A stretch of 43,865 nucleotides of DNA from Lysinibacillus sp. ZYM-1 (GTDB lineage: Bacteria > Bacillota > Bacilli > Bacillales_A > Planococcaceae): assembly GCF_001308875.1 (NCBI RefSeq), contig NZ_KQ465124.1, positions 45,193-89,057 of the forward strand. The letters are read 5' to 3'. This document shows positions 1-9,775 of the stretch, one piece after another. Numbering within the stretch: the first letter of the stretch is position 1; the number at the start of each line of letters is the position of its first letter. The notes under the pieces were generated by a model that saw only the letters and a list, made by a program, of their open reading frames with translations, was not told where the DNA came from and searched no databases. Both the position numbers and the translations under genes were made by a program.

Positions 1-451
1 CAAAGTTTTTTAGTAAAGTGTCATTAGCATGCAGCTGTTGTTCTTTAAAAAGATGGAGAATGTTTTTAAAGCTAAGCTTTTTCGTCCATTCAAGTTGATC
101 ATTCGCTAATTTACCGCATAAAGGTGTCTCATACAGTAACTGCATACTATCAGCAGCAGCCTGCCAATTTTCCCAAAGCTCCGACAGTCTATCTGCATCT
201 TTCTTATTATTGATGACCTCAAGCCTATGTAGTCGTAAATAAAATACGCTTTGCTTTGTGAAATACTCATCCATTTTTAAAATATCTTCTTTATAAAGAT
301 CTACAGAATCAGGTATACCAATATAACGGAGAAAGACTACTTCCTTCGTAAGGGCATTTTTGTTAGGACTGATCTGCATAAACTCCTGAAAAGGATTAGC
401 TAACTTTTTATACTTAATTTTTAACGGTCTCGTTGTCACAACCATCTTCAT
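1..451 (-). CDS. Hypothetical protein, N-terminal 150 residues, cut by window edge
   Basis: An open frame runs without a stop from an ATG at 451 off the left edge of the window, so only the first 150 residues are visible. The start is supported by AGGAG lying four bases upstream. The protein begins MKMVVTTRPLKIKYKKLANP and is rich in charged and aromatic residues. It has no signal peptide and no membrane segment in the visible part. A second in-frame ATG lies two codons later. I do not recognise the family and assign no function. It is separated from the glycerol genes by about 500 bases that hold gene remnants, so it is probably transcribed on its own. Confidence 0.7.
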   Translation of the reverse strand, partial: MKMVVTTRPLKIKYKKLANPFQEFMQISPNKNALTKEVVFLRYIGIPDSVDLYKEDILKMDEYFTKQSVFYLRLHRLEVINNKKDADRLSELWENWQAAADSMQLLYETPLCGKLANDQLEWTKKLSFKNILHLFKEQQLHANDTLLKNF

Positions 452-551
452 ACAACTCCTATAAGCACGTCATTACATATAATGGTACTTATATACAATT
501 CTCTGACATCTCTCTAAATCCTCTATTCCAAACAAACAAAAATGCACAACT

Positions 552-740
552 CTATAAAGAATTGAACGTTTTCTTCACCTTTCTCAAATAAAAATATAAA
601 GAAATACTTATCAGAAGTATGACTAATCGTAGGGCTTGTATAAATAAAAAGCCGTGCATAAAAACAAGAACCCCGCCACCAGCATCTGTAGCTAGAGCAC
701 CAATAGCTACTACAAATGGCAAAACAGACTGATTGAAAAG
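552..740 (-). pseudogene. C-terminal remnant of a membrane protein
   Basis: On the minus strand a frame of 62 codons opens directly after a stop (TGA) and ends with TAG at 552-554. It reads as a coherent membrane protein tail. A segment containing VLPFVVAIGALATDAGGG is followed by a second hydrophobic run (LRLVILLISISLYFYL) and a basic end (RKVKKTFNSL). There is no start codon with a ribosome binding site, so it looks like the 3' end of a gene whose 5' part has been lost. The family is not recognised. Its broken end overlaps the broken end of the plus-strand remnant at 696-887, which suggests a deletion or recombination junction near 700-740. Confidence 0.4.
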
Positions 741-887
741 TCAAACCAGCTATACGATGAGCTGTTTGAAAAAGAATTCATGCCAGAAGAAAATGAAAAG
801 GAATTAGCATTGGAAGGCCTCGCTCAAATAATCGAAAAATTGAGGACTCATTGGACATTAGTTAAGAGCTATCTGGAGACAACATAA
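696..887 (+). pseudogene. C-terminal remnant of a soluble, coiled-coil-like protein
   Basis: A plus-strand frame of 63 codons starts after a stop at 693-695 and ends with TAA at 885-887. The translation (for example YKWQNRLIEKSNQLYDELF, then a Glu/Lys-rich helix and a KLRTHWTLVKSYLETT end) looks like real, strongly helical protein. The only ATG is at 780, with no convincing ribosome binding site, so the 5' end seems missing. It meets the minus-strand membrane remnant head to head. I cannot name the family; a transposase or phage protein tail is possible but unproven. Confidence 0.35.
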
Positions 888-933
888 AAAATAGAGAAAT
901 CCAAATTTGAATGCATTCGAATTCGGATTTCTC
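884..933 (-). terminator. Intrinsic terminator after glpK
   Basis: Outer arms GAGAAATCC (894-902) and GGATTTCTC (925-933) pair perfectly. The stem continues inward through an AT-rich arm with one mismatch and one wobble, giving about 18 pairs around a TGCA loop. On the minus strand the stem is followed by TATTTTTT, as expected for a Rho-independent terminator. It lies about 45 bases after the glpK stop and should end the glpFK transcript. Confidence 0.8.
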
Positions 934-976
934 ATTAATTGAAGCTAGTTATGTCCCAGCCTCTCAAATGATTTGC

Positions 977-3296
<2,320 letters not shown>

Positions 3297-3330
3297 AGTT
3301 TAATCCCCCTTTGTGATAATAGCCCATAGA

Positions 3331-3400
3331 AAACAAAAAGGAACCCACATCCAATCAAACTACATTAATACATGTAGATGAACAAATGTGGGTTCCTTTT
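3331..3400 (-). promoter_or_regulatory. glpFK leader terminator, predicted GlpP antitermination target
   Basis: In the glpF leader the arms AAAAGGAACCCACAT (minus strand, ending at 3386) and ATGTGGGTTCCTTTT pair over about 15 bases, and the second arm runs into TTTTTGTTTT. A smaller inner hairpin (CTACAT/ATGTAG) sits in the loop. An intrinsic terminator between promoter and coding region is the established target of the GlpP antiterminator in Bacillus, and glpP lies immediately upstream. The role is inferred from structure and context. Confidence 0.8.
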
Positions 3401-3429
3401 CCTAACCACGTGCGTATGAACTTATGTCC

Positions 3430-3458
3430 ATTTTAGAGAAAAAAACATACAGAGTCAA
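3430..3458 (-). promoter_or_regulatory. Sigma-A type promoter for glpFK
   Basis: Minus-strand TTGACT (3453-3458) and TAAAAT (3430-3435) are separated by 17 bases. The -35 box begins at the base directly after the glpP stop codon (3459-3461). This gives glpFK its own start site in addition to any read-through from glpP. Confidence 0.75.
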
Positions 3459-4016
3459 CTATTTTTTGAAATTTTCCCATAATTGCCTATTAGATGTTGT
3501 AACGGCGATAGCACCACCAGCTATTGCTTCTTCAATATTGTCTACTGTACGCACTAAGCCACCTGTAATAACAGGGATTTGTGTGCGCTCATAGATTTCC
3601 TGAATCATCGACGGAATAATGCCTGGTAATAGCTCAATATAATCAGGCTGCGCTGTTTCAATCATTGAATAACTTTTTTCAAGAGCAATCGTATCAATCA
3701 AAAACACACGTTGAATAGCCATAATTCCACGCGCTTTGGCTTTCATTAGCATATTGGAACGCGTTGAAATAATGCCAGCTGGACGAATATCATTACATAA
3801 AAAGTCCGCTGCGAAATTATCTGTTTTTAAACCATGAATTAAATCCGCATGAATAATTAATTTTTTTCCATGCCGATGTGCCTCACGCTTTAAAGACATC
3901 AATAAGCTAATGTGCACCTCCAATAGCACAATATAATCGAATGGACTTGCTATTATCTCGTCAAATTGCTTGACGGTACGCGCAGCAGGAATCACCTGTT
4001 GATTATCAAAATGCAT
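3459..4016 (-). CDS. glpP: Glycerol-3-phosphate responsive antiterminator
   Basis: At 185 residues this is a GlpP-family RNA-binding protein with a TIM-barrel-like C-terminal phosphate site (GGLVRTVDN near residue 152, then GAIAVTTSN). In B. subtilis GlpP binds the glpFK and glpD leaders when glycerol 3-phosphate is present and prevents early termination. Matching leader terminators are visible here before both glpF and glpD. GGAAGGAG lies upstream of the ATG at 4016. The gene follows glpD by 71 bases. That gap holds a small palindrome (GTGAACGCTCAC, 4046-4057) of unknown meaning and no clear terminator, so glpP may be cotranscribed with glpD. Confidence 0.93.
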   Translation of the reverse strand: MHFDNQQVIPAARTVKQFDEIIASPFDYIVLLEVHISLLMSLKREAHRHGKKLIIHADLIHGLKTDNFAADFLCNDIRPAGIISTRSNMLMKAKARGIMAIQRVFLIDTIALEKSYSMIETAQPDYIELLPGIIPSMIQEIYERTQIPVITGGLVRTVDNIEEAIAGGAIAVTTSNRQLWENFKK

Positions 4017-4087
4017 TCCATTCTCTCCTTCCCTTATAATACAGTGTGAACGCTCACCCTTATATTATGTTGAGAGTAACTACCTCA

Positions 4088-5731
4088 TTATAGCGCAGTT
4101 GTCGCTCGTTTTATTTCTTTCTTTACATCTTCTTTATATTGTGTCCGTTGCTGTGCTGTCCAGTTGAGTTGCTTAGCCATTTCATCTAGAATTGCCTCTT
4201 CATATTGTTGAACAATTGCCATTTGAAAGAACATATATCCTGTCCGGCGAACCATAAAATCATTTGGATGAACGACCATTTCATGATGAATACCATACAT
4301 TAATTGCGCATATAGCCATGATGGTAGGATTTGGTGTCCTTCCTTTACATAATTAAAAACAATTTCTACATTGCTACCATAATGCTGTGTTAAAAATTTG
4401 GCCTCTTCCTCAGATAAGCCTATTTTCTTGCCTACTCTTGTATGGTCATATAAGAAGGCATAAAATTTATTTGAGCCGCCAATATGGCCACCAGAAATCG
4501 GAATATTTTTTGTTGTACATGGAGAAGATTTAATACCAAACTGTTGCTCTAATTCATGTGCAAGCGTATTTAATACCGTTTCAGCCATTTTACGATAACC
4601 GGTTAATTTCCCACCTGCAATTGTTACAAGTCCTGATGGCGAAATCCACACTTCATCCTTACGAGAAATTTCAGATGGATTTTTACCGTCCTCATGAATC
4701 AATGGACGAACACCTGCCCAGCTTGATTCAATATCTGCATCGGTCACCTTCACATTTGGGAACATATAACGAATCGCGTTCATTATATAATCGCGATCCT
4801 CTTGATAAATATCCATATTGCGAGCATCGCCTTCATAAAATGTATCTGTTGTACCCACATATGTTTTTCCTTGTCGAGGGATGGCAAATACCATGCGACC
4901 ATCAGGTGTATCAAAATAAACAGCTTGCTTTAATGGGAATTTTGATTCATCAAAAACAATATGCACACCTTTCGATAAAATTAAATGCTTCCCTGCTTGC
5001 TCTCCTTCAATTGTGCGCACATCGTCCACCCATGGACCAGCAGCATTAACCACAGCCTTTGCACGAATTTCGATTGTATGATTTGTTAAGAAATCCGTTG
5101 CAACAATGCCATTTATTTTTTGCTGTTCATTATATAGGAAATTTTCGGCTTTTATATAATTAAGTAATGTTGCCCCTCTTTCAATGGCTGCCTTTGCGAC
5201 TTCAATTGTTAAACGGGCATCATCAGTACGATATTCTACATACATACCACCGCCAAGTAATCCCTTAGTTTTCACTAATGGCTCCTTTTCAATGGTTTGA
5301 CCTGCATTTAACATATAACGTCGCTCTGCACGTTTAACTCCTGCTAAAAAATCATAGACACGCAAGCCGAGATTTGTAGAGTATTTTCCAAATGTCCCTC
5401 CCTTATGAAAAGGTAATAACATCCAAACAGGTGTCGTCACATGTGGACCATTTTCATAAACAATGGCACGTTCCTTCCCTAACTCTGCTACCTCTTTTAT
5501 TTCAAATTGCTTTAAATAACGTAAACCGCCATGTACCAATTTTGTGGAACGGCTAGAAGTCCCTGCTGCAAAATCCTGCATTTCCACTAATGCTACAGAA
5601 AGACCGCGAGCAATAGCATCCAGTGCAATACCACACCCTGTAATACCGCCACCAATTACTAATAAATCGTACTCCCTATCTTGAAGTTCCTCTATTGTTT
5701 GTTGTCGTTGTAACGCAGAAGCTGTACTCAT
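4088..5731 (-). CDS. glpD: Aerobic glycerol-3-phosphate dehydrogenase
   Basis: This FAD enzyme at the membrane oxidises glycerol 3-phosphate to dihydroxyacetone phosphate and feeds electrons to the quinone pool. It has 547 residues, close to other GlpD proteins. The N-terminal FAD motif is GGGITG at 27-32, and the family signature SSRSTKLVHGGLRY is at 59-72. The C-terminal domain is the usual helical GlpD/DAO_C type. GAGGGAGGA precedes the ATG at 5731. It has its own promoter and a leader terminator, as expected for GlpP control. Confidence 0.97.
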   Translation of the reverse strand: MSTASALQRQQTIEELQDREYDLLVIGGGITGCGIALDAIARGLSVALVEMQDFAAGTSSRSTKLVHGGLRYLKQFEIKEVAELGKERAIVYENGPHVTTPVWMLLPFHKGGTFGKYSTNLGLRVYDFLAGVKRAERRYMLNAGQTIEKEPLVKTKGLLGGGMYVEYRTDDARLTIEVAKAAIERGATLLNYIKAENFLYNEQQKINGIVATDFLTNHTIEIRAKAVVNAAGPWVDDVRTIEGEQAGKHLILSKGVHIVFDESKFPLKQAVYFDTPDGRMVFAIPRQGKTYVGTTDTFYEGDARNMDIYQEDRDYIMNAIRYMFPNVKVTDADIESSWAGVRPLIHEDGKNPSEISRKDEVWISPSGLVTIAGGKLTGYRKMAETVLNTLAHELEQQFGIKSSPCTTKNIPISGGHIGGSNKFYAFLYDHTRVGKKIGLSEEEAKFLTQHYGSNVEIVFNYVKEGHQILPSWLYAQLMYGIHHEMVVHPNDFMVRRTGYMFFQMAIVQQYEEAILDEMAKQLNWTAQQRTQYKEDVKKEIKRATTAL

Positions 5732-5762
5732 AATTTATTTCCTCCCTCATCATTTTAACGAT

Positions 5763-5815
5763 AAAAAAGACCATCAAAAGCATATGTACGCTAGGCACAT
5801 ATGTTTTCAATGGTC
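5763..5815 (-). promoter_or_regulatory. glpD leader terminator, predicted GlpP antitermination target
   Basis: On the minus strand GACCAT (from 5815) pairs with ATGGTC, which is followed directly by TTTTTTAT. Inside lies a second stem, CATATGT/ACATATG. The outer stem, internal loop and inner stem plan resembles the glpF leader structure, although the primary sequence differs. It sits between the glpD promoter and ribosome binding site. Confidence 0.78.
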
Positions 5816-5851
5816 TCTCAGTTACTCAAACCTGCTATTAACTTACTTTTT

Positions 5852-5880
5852 ATTGTAATATGCACATTCCAAAAAGGCAA
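5852..5880 (-). promoter_or_regulatory. Sigma-A type promoter for glpD
   Basis: Minus-strand TTGCCT (5875-5880) and TACAAT (5852-5857) are spaced by 17 bases, about 35 bases upstream of the leader terminator stem. Confidence 0.6.
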
Positions 5881-6028
5881 GTTTCTGTTTAGTGACAGGA
5901 TACTGCTTAATAAAGGACTAGCAAGTTTTTCATCTAGGTGACAAAGCAAGAGCAAGGAGTGAATATTGCTTACTAAACTCTGTACTCCGATTTTTATGAA
6001 TTAGGATTCTTCTTTATCAGCTCACTGG

Positions 6029-6997
6029 TTACTCAACATGATTTACTTCAAAGTGATCAAGCAATGCACGCACTTCATCTGTTGATTTTGTGTTCATCAA
6101 TTGGCTTCTTAATTCACCAGCACCTCGGAATCCTTTGACATATATTTTGAAAAAGCGATGAAGTCCTGTGATTGTACGTGGTAGTACTTCCGCATATTGA
6201 TCTTGAAGATCGAGCTGTAGCCTTAAAAGATTAAGGTACTCTTTACTACTATGCTCTTTTGGTTCTTTTTCAAAAGCAAAAGGATTTTTAAAAATACCTC
6301 GTCCAATCATAACACCATCAATACCATATTGTTCAGCAAGCTCTAGCCCAGTTTGTCGGTCAGGAATGTCTCCATTAATTGTTAAGAGTGTATTTGGTGC
6401 GATCCTGTCACGTAATTTTTTGATTTCTGGAATGAGCTCCCAATGTGCATCTACTTGGCTCATTTCTTTTCTTGTTCGTAAATGAATAGATAGATTTGCA
6501 ATATCCTGTTTTAAAATGTGTGTTAGCCACTCTTCCCACTCATCTACATCCTTATAGCCAAGTCGTGTTTTCACACTGACAGGCAATCCGCCCGCTTTTG
6601 CTGCCTGAATCAATTCTGCCGCCACGTCTGGGCGTAGAATAAGGCCACTACCTTTCCCTCTCGATGCCACATTTGGCACAGGACAGCCCATATTAATATC
6701 GATACCTTTAAAACCTAGCTCTGCCATACCGATACTCATTTGACGGAAATACTCAGGATTATCCCCCCAAATATGTGCCACCATCGGCTGCTCATCTTCC
6801 GTAAAAATCAAACGACCACGTACACTTTTCTGTCCCTCTGGATGACAATAGCTATCCGAATTTGTAAACTCTGTGAAAAATACGTCTGGTCTTCCGGCTT
6901 CACTGACTACGTGACGGAAAACAACATCTGTGACATCTTCCATCGGTGCCAGTACAAAAAATGGCCGAGGCAAATCACGCCAAAAATTATCTATCAT
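6029..6997 (-). CDS. tRNA-dihydrouridine synthase
   Basis: This FMN enzyme reduces uridines in the tRNA D-loop. A TIM barrel begins LAPMEDVTD, and the catalytic cysteine lies in [10 protein letters not shown] (Cys105 counting from the chosen start). The FMN phosphate region GVMIGRG is near residue 237. I place the start at the ATG at 6997 (Met-Ile-Asp-Asn), with GAGAGG about 12 bases upstream. A GTG at 7018 would add seven residues. Length is then 322 residues. The exact Dus subfamily cannot be set by eye. It lies alone between the glycerol genes and the iron-related genes. Confidence 0.9.
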   Translation of the reverse strand: MIDNFWRDLPRPFFVLAPMEDVTDVVFRHVVSEAGRPDVFFTEFTNSDSYCHPEGQKSVRGRLIFTEDEQPMVAHIWGDNPEYFRQMSIGMAELGFKGIDINMGCPVPNVASRGKGSGLILRPDVAAELIQAAKAGGLPVSVKTRLGYKDVDEWEEWLTHILKQDIANLSIHLRTRKEMSQVDAHWELIPEIKKLRDRIAPNTLLTINGDIPDRQTGLELAEQYGIDGVMIGRGIFKNPFAFEKEPKEHSSKEYLNLLRLQLDLQDQYAEVLPRTITGLHRFFKIYVKGFRGAGELRSQLMNTKSTDEVRALLDHFEVNHVE

Positions 6998-7626
6998 GTT
7001 AATTCCAAATCCTCTCACTATGAATAAAACTCCATAATCTCAGTTCAAAAACTATAAAGTCAAATATTACACTTATATCATGCTTATTAACCCATTATCC
7101 AGTACATATATCATTTGTGAAAAACTATTATGAAAATGGACACTATTTATTTTAACGAAAATCAGTTCAAAATGGTATTTTTAATACAAAAAAGCAGGTG
7201 GTATAGATTTTTGGAACTGCCCCTTGTTGTGGCCAATGCCATTATATAAAACCTGTTTCATTGGTATACCGCTACCCGCATTTCAATGTCTTTCACTTTT
7301 TTTCATATGGATAGCTCACTCTTGTACGCAAAGAAAAAACACCTCCTAATTGAAGTTTAGGTATCTAAACCTGAATTCAATCGAAGATGCTTTTGTATTT
7401 GTCTATACTATTGGGGTCAGTGCCGGTCATATCAATGACTTTTCTATTATACTAACTCCAACCACGCGACCCACAATCTTAATATTTTCGAATCACTAGA
7501 TTAAGCTTTGCTCAGCATAAGTTCAGTACTTTTCTTAGTTAATTTTAGAGCCTAGCAAACATTCTATTCATGATTAAACTGTAGGCAGAAATTTTTCTGA
7601 TTATGAATACGAACATTATATTTCAC
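6998..7626 (+). other. Long intergenic region, no secure gene
   Basis: About 600 bases separate dus from the AraC/binding-protein frame. I see no RNA gene and no clear terminator with a U-tract. A 35-codon plus-strand frame (7207-7314) reads GTAPCCGQCHYIKPVS and continues to a tail ending FFSYG. It has a GGTGG five bases upstream, but it begins right after a stop at a non-standard ATT codon. A small inverted repeat (GTTTAG/CTAAAC) lies near 7355-7372. Nothing here can be called with confidence. Confidence 0.4.
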
Positions 7627-8640
7627 TCATTGGAGTTCCTCTGATTCCACAGAGCTTAGCAAGCTATCCACGACAAAGTCAAGTTGTTTATCTAGCGAGA
7701 AGATATCATTGTAGAAGAACAAGCCAAAGCTCATGTCGATTAACCGGCCATCCTTCACTGCCGGAATGTTATTCCAAATCTGGTTGTCTGATAAATCTTC
7801 CATTCCTTCAAAGGCAGAGCGGAATACATAGTCACCAGCATACTGAGTCAACACTTCGTAGGAGACATCCATGCTGGTCGCATCATTCTTGGAGGTTTCT
7901 ATTTTTTGTTGCACGATCTCAGGCGCTTTCATCCCCAAATATTGATAAATAATCTGAGATCCCCGTCCGTAACCCATCCCCACCATTACGGCCATAGAAC
8001 CTTTGTTGCTTTCCATAACTGTGACTGTTTTGTCCAAAATACCAGCTTGCTGCAGCTTTTGCTTGCTTAGTTCCACCTTATTATAAAAATTGTCCAAAAG
8101 TTCTTTAGCTTGATCTTCTTTACCAAATGCTTTCCCCAGAATGTCCATACGTTCTTCCACTGGTAAGTCATATGGTATATAAAGAGTAGGGGCAATTTTA
8201 TGAAGGTTGTCGTAAATTTCATCTGTTGTAACAATAATAAGATCTGGATTAAGGGCGAGCACCGCTTCTGGGCTCGGTTGCCCATCTCCTAAAGTGGTGA
8301 TACCATCCAATTCGCTAGCGATTGCCGCATCGCCTTCCCCAACTAGAGTGGAAATACCAACAGGCTTTATTCCTAGAGCAAGCAGGTCACCCATTAAATA
8401 CAGGACAACGACCCTCTGCGGGTTAACGGGCACTTCCACATCTCCTTTTAGTGTGTTCACAATTCTCGTTTGTGGCATCCCCTTAGCTTCAGCATTTGAT
8501 GTAGTCTGTGTTTGCGTCTCTGACTGGCTCCCCGTCGCTCCCTTATTCACAGGCGCATTTGATGTACACGCCGATAACAACAGCATCAAGCTCAAGGCTG
8601 CCGCCAAAATTATTTCCTTGTTTCTTGTCTTCCCTAACAT
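7627..8640 (-). CDS. Iron-siderophore ABC transporter binding lipoprotein (internal start)
   Basis: Translation from the ATG at 8640 gives a 337-residue protein of normal size for this family. A basic start (MLGKTRNK), a hydrophobic core and the lipobox LLSAC (Cys25) mark a lipoprotein signal peptide. A Gln/Thr/Ser linker follows, then the periplasmic-binding fold with VNPQRVVVL and LGDGQPSPEAVLALNPDLII. This is the FeuA/FhuD/BtuF-type class III fold that binds ferric siderophores or haem. GAGGAA lies six bases before this ATG. A promoter overlapping a Fur box is at 8692-8720. No permease or ATPase gene lies nearby, so the transporter partner must be encoded elsewhere. The ligand is not known. 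Confidence 0.75.
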   Translation of the reverse strand: MLGKTRNKEIILAAALSLMLLLSACTSNAPVNKGATGSQSETQTQTTSNAEAKGMPQTRIVNTLKGDVEVPVNPQRVVVLYLMGDLLALGIKPVGISTLVGEGDAAIASELDGITTLGDGQPSPEAVLALNPDLIIVTTDEIYDNLHKIAPTLYIPYDLPVEERMDILGKAFGKEDQAKELLDNFYNKVELSKQKLQQAGILDKTVTVMESNKGSMAVMVGMGYGRGSQIIYQYLGMKAPEIVQQKIETSKNDATSMDVSYEVLTQYAGDYVFRSAFEGMEDLSDNQIWNNIPAVKDGRLIDMSFGLFFYNDIFSLDKQLDFVVDSLLSSVESEELQ

Positions 8641-9612
8641 CAACAATTCCTCATTTCCCTTAGATTTGACTAATTTATATAGTTCTCTCTCATTGTATTG
8701 AGGTTGATAATCATTATCAATATCATTAATGTCCTTATCAGTTATCATTTTTATCCGGTACTCACTTGGTGTCATATGGTTATACTTTTTAAACATTCGG
8801 ATTAAATTTAACCCATCCACAAAACCGCAACCAACAGCAATTTCTTGAATAGTTGCATTTGTGTATTGCAAATGCCACTTAGCCGAACCCAGCCTTTTCT
8901 CATTCAAGAACTCCTGAGGGCTTTTATGCTCGCGTTTTTTAAAAAGCCTAATTAACTGGCTCCTACTAATGGGTAGCATTTCAATAAGTTGTTGAATGGA
9001 AACAGGCTCGCTATAGTGTTGTTCCAGATATTGCTTGGCCATTACCACATAATCAGGCTGGCAATAAAGAATATCTCCCTTTTCCAACTCATTGTAAATC
9101 TCATAGACAATCTGATACAGTATAATCTTTGAATAAAATTGATTTAACACAGATTCTCGATTCCAATTGTTTTTCATATTCAAAAACTTCTCCATAAAAA
9201 AAATGGGATTCCCCGGTGAGAATCCATACGTTTGTATAAACGGATTAATATGTTCTAACAAGCGATAAATTTCTCTTTTGTAAAATGGCGGAGTTTCTGC
9301 TCTATATAGCACCATGTAAGTCTCGAGACTGCTACTTACAGGATGAATTGATATTTCCGTTCCTTTTCCTCCATGAAAAATACCAAAACGTTCCGATTGA
9401 TATAGTGTTTGATCCAATTTTACATTAGCCGTTCCACCACAGGTATACACCAGCATACTAGTCGGCATCCGGTAACTTTGGATTGGTTTGTCCGGATGAA
9501 TCAACTTGTAACGAACATCTATTAGTGAAATGGATGAGCGCATCCATAGCCGGACAGCCTTATCGATCATTTCCTTTGTAAAGTTATTAGTTGAATCCAT
9601 ATCATTCGACAT
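7627..9612 (-). CDS. AraC-type regulator in frame with an iron-siderophore binding lipoprotein
   Basis: One uninterrupted 661-codon frame has two parts. Residues 1 to about 295 form an AraC/XylS regulator: an N-terminal sensing domain, then two helix-turn-helix motifs (SIQQLIEMLPISRSQLIRLF near 206 and TIQEIAVGCGFVDGLNLIRMF near 255). Residues 325-661 are a complete FeuA/FecB-like binding lipoprotein with its own signal peptide. Btr-like proteins fuse AraC and binding domains, but normally without an internal lipoprotein signal. Here a signal peptide in mid-protein, an internal ribosome binding site and an internal Fur promoter argue for two genes whose separating stop is absent. The start at 9612 is supported by GAAGGAG upstream. 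The regulator probably responds to a siderophore; this is inference. Confidence 0.75.
   Translation of the reverse strand: MSNDMDSTNNFTKEMIDKAVRLWMRSSISLIDVRYKLIHPDKPIQSYRMPTSMLVYTCGGTANVKLDQTLYQSERFGIFHGGKGTEISIHPVSSSLETYMVLYRAETPPFYKREIYRLLEHINPFIQTYGFSPGNPIFFMEKFLNMKNNWNRESVLNQFYSKIILYQIVYEIYNELEKGDILYCQPDYVVMAKQYLEQHYSEPVSIQQLIEMLPISRSQLIRLFKKREHKSPQEFLNEKRLGSAKWHLQYTNATIQEIAVGCGFVDGLNLIRMFKKYNHMTPSEYRIKMITDKDINDIDNDYQPQYNERELYKLVKSKGNEELLMLGKTRNKEIILAAALSLMLLLSACTSNAPVNKGATGSQSETQTQTTSNAEAKGMPQTRIVNTLKGDVEVPVNPQRVVVLYLMGDLLALGIKPVGISTLVGEGDAAIASELDGITTLGDGQPSPEAVLALNPDLIIVTTDEIYDNLHKIAPTLYIPYDLPVEERMDILGKAFGKEDQAKELLDNFYNKVELSKQKLQQAGILDKTVTVMESNKGSMAVMVGMGYGRGSQIIYQYLGMKAPEIVQQKIETSKNDATSMDVSYEVLTQYAGDYVFRSAFEGMEDLSDNQIWNNIPAVKDGRLIDMSFGLFFYNDIFSLDKQLDFVVDSLLSSVESEELQ
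8692..8720 (-). promoter_or_regulatory. Internal promoter overlapped by a Fur box
   Basis: Minus-strand TTGATA (8715-8720) and TACAAT (8692-8697) are 17 bases apart, inside the long frame and about 50 bases before the lipoprotein start. A perfect 7-1-7 palindrome TGATAATCATTATCA (8705-8719) covers the -35 box and much of the spacer. This matches the Bacillus Fur box consensus and should repress under iron-replete conditions. Confidence 0.75.
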
Positions 9613-9646
9613 TCACCTTCACTCCTTCAATCCACATCATATTTGT

Positions 9647-9680
9647 ATGGTAATATAAATGATAATGATTATCAACCTCA
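9647..9680 (-). promoter_or_regulatory. Fur box and promoter for the AraC-type gene
   Basis: The palindrome TGATAATGATTATCA (9660-9674) fits the Fur 7-1-7 pattern. It overlaps a minus-strand TTGATA (9670-9675), spaced 17 bases from TACCAT (9647-9652). The layout copies that of the internal promoter. The six bases beyond one arm are also shared with the internal site, which lies in the opposite orientation. Confidence 0.75.
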
Positions 9681-9713
9681 TAGTAATTTCGTAGTTTGAC
9701 TTCTAAAATACAC

Positions 9714-9745
9714 AAAAGCACGAGCAATGAATATGCTCGTGCTTT
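9714..9745 (-). terminator. Intrinsic terminator after rlmCD
   Basis: AAAGCACGAGCA and TGCTCGTGCTTT pair over 12 bases with a 7-base loop. On the minus strand the stem is followed by a T-rich stretch (TTTTGTGTATTTT). It lies 30 bases after the rlmCD stop and just before the Fur-regulated promoter. Confidence 0.85.
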
Positions 9746-9775
9746 ATCAAGATAGTAAATGCGGTTCGTAATATC

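Noticed and set aside
523..744. A 73-codon minus-strand frame starting at TTG 744
   Set aside because: The translation is a Cys/Trp/Ser-rich shifted reading of the more protein-like membrane remnant in another frame; no ribosome binding site.
4558..5049. A 163-codon plus-strand frame antisense to glpD
   Set aside because: It is the reverse strand of well-supported GlpD coding sequence, with no start signal and His/Leu-rich shadow composition.
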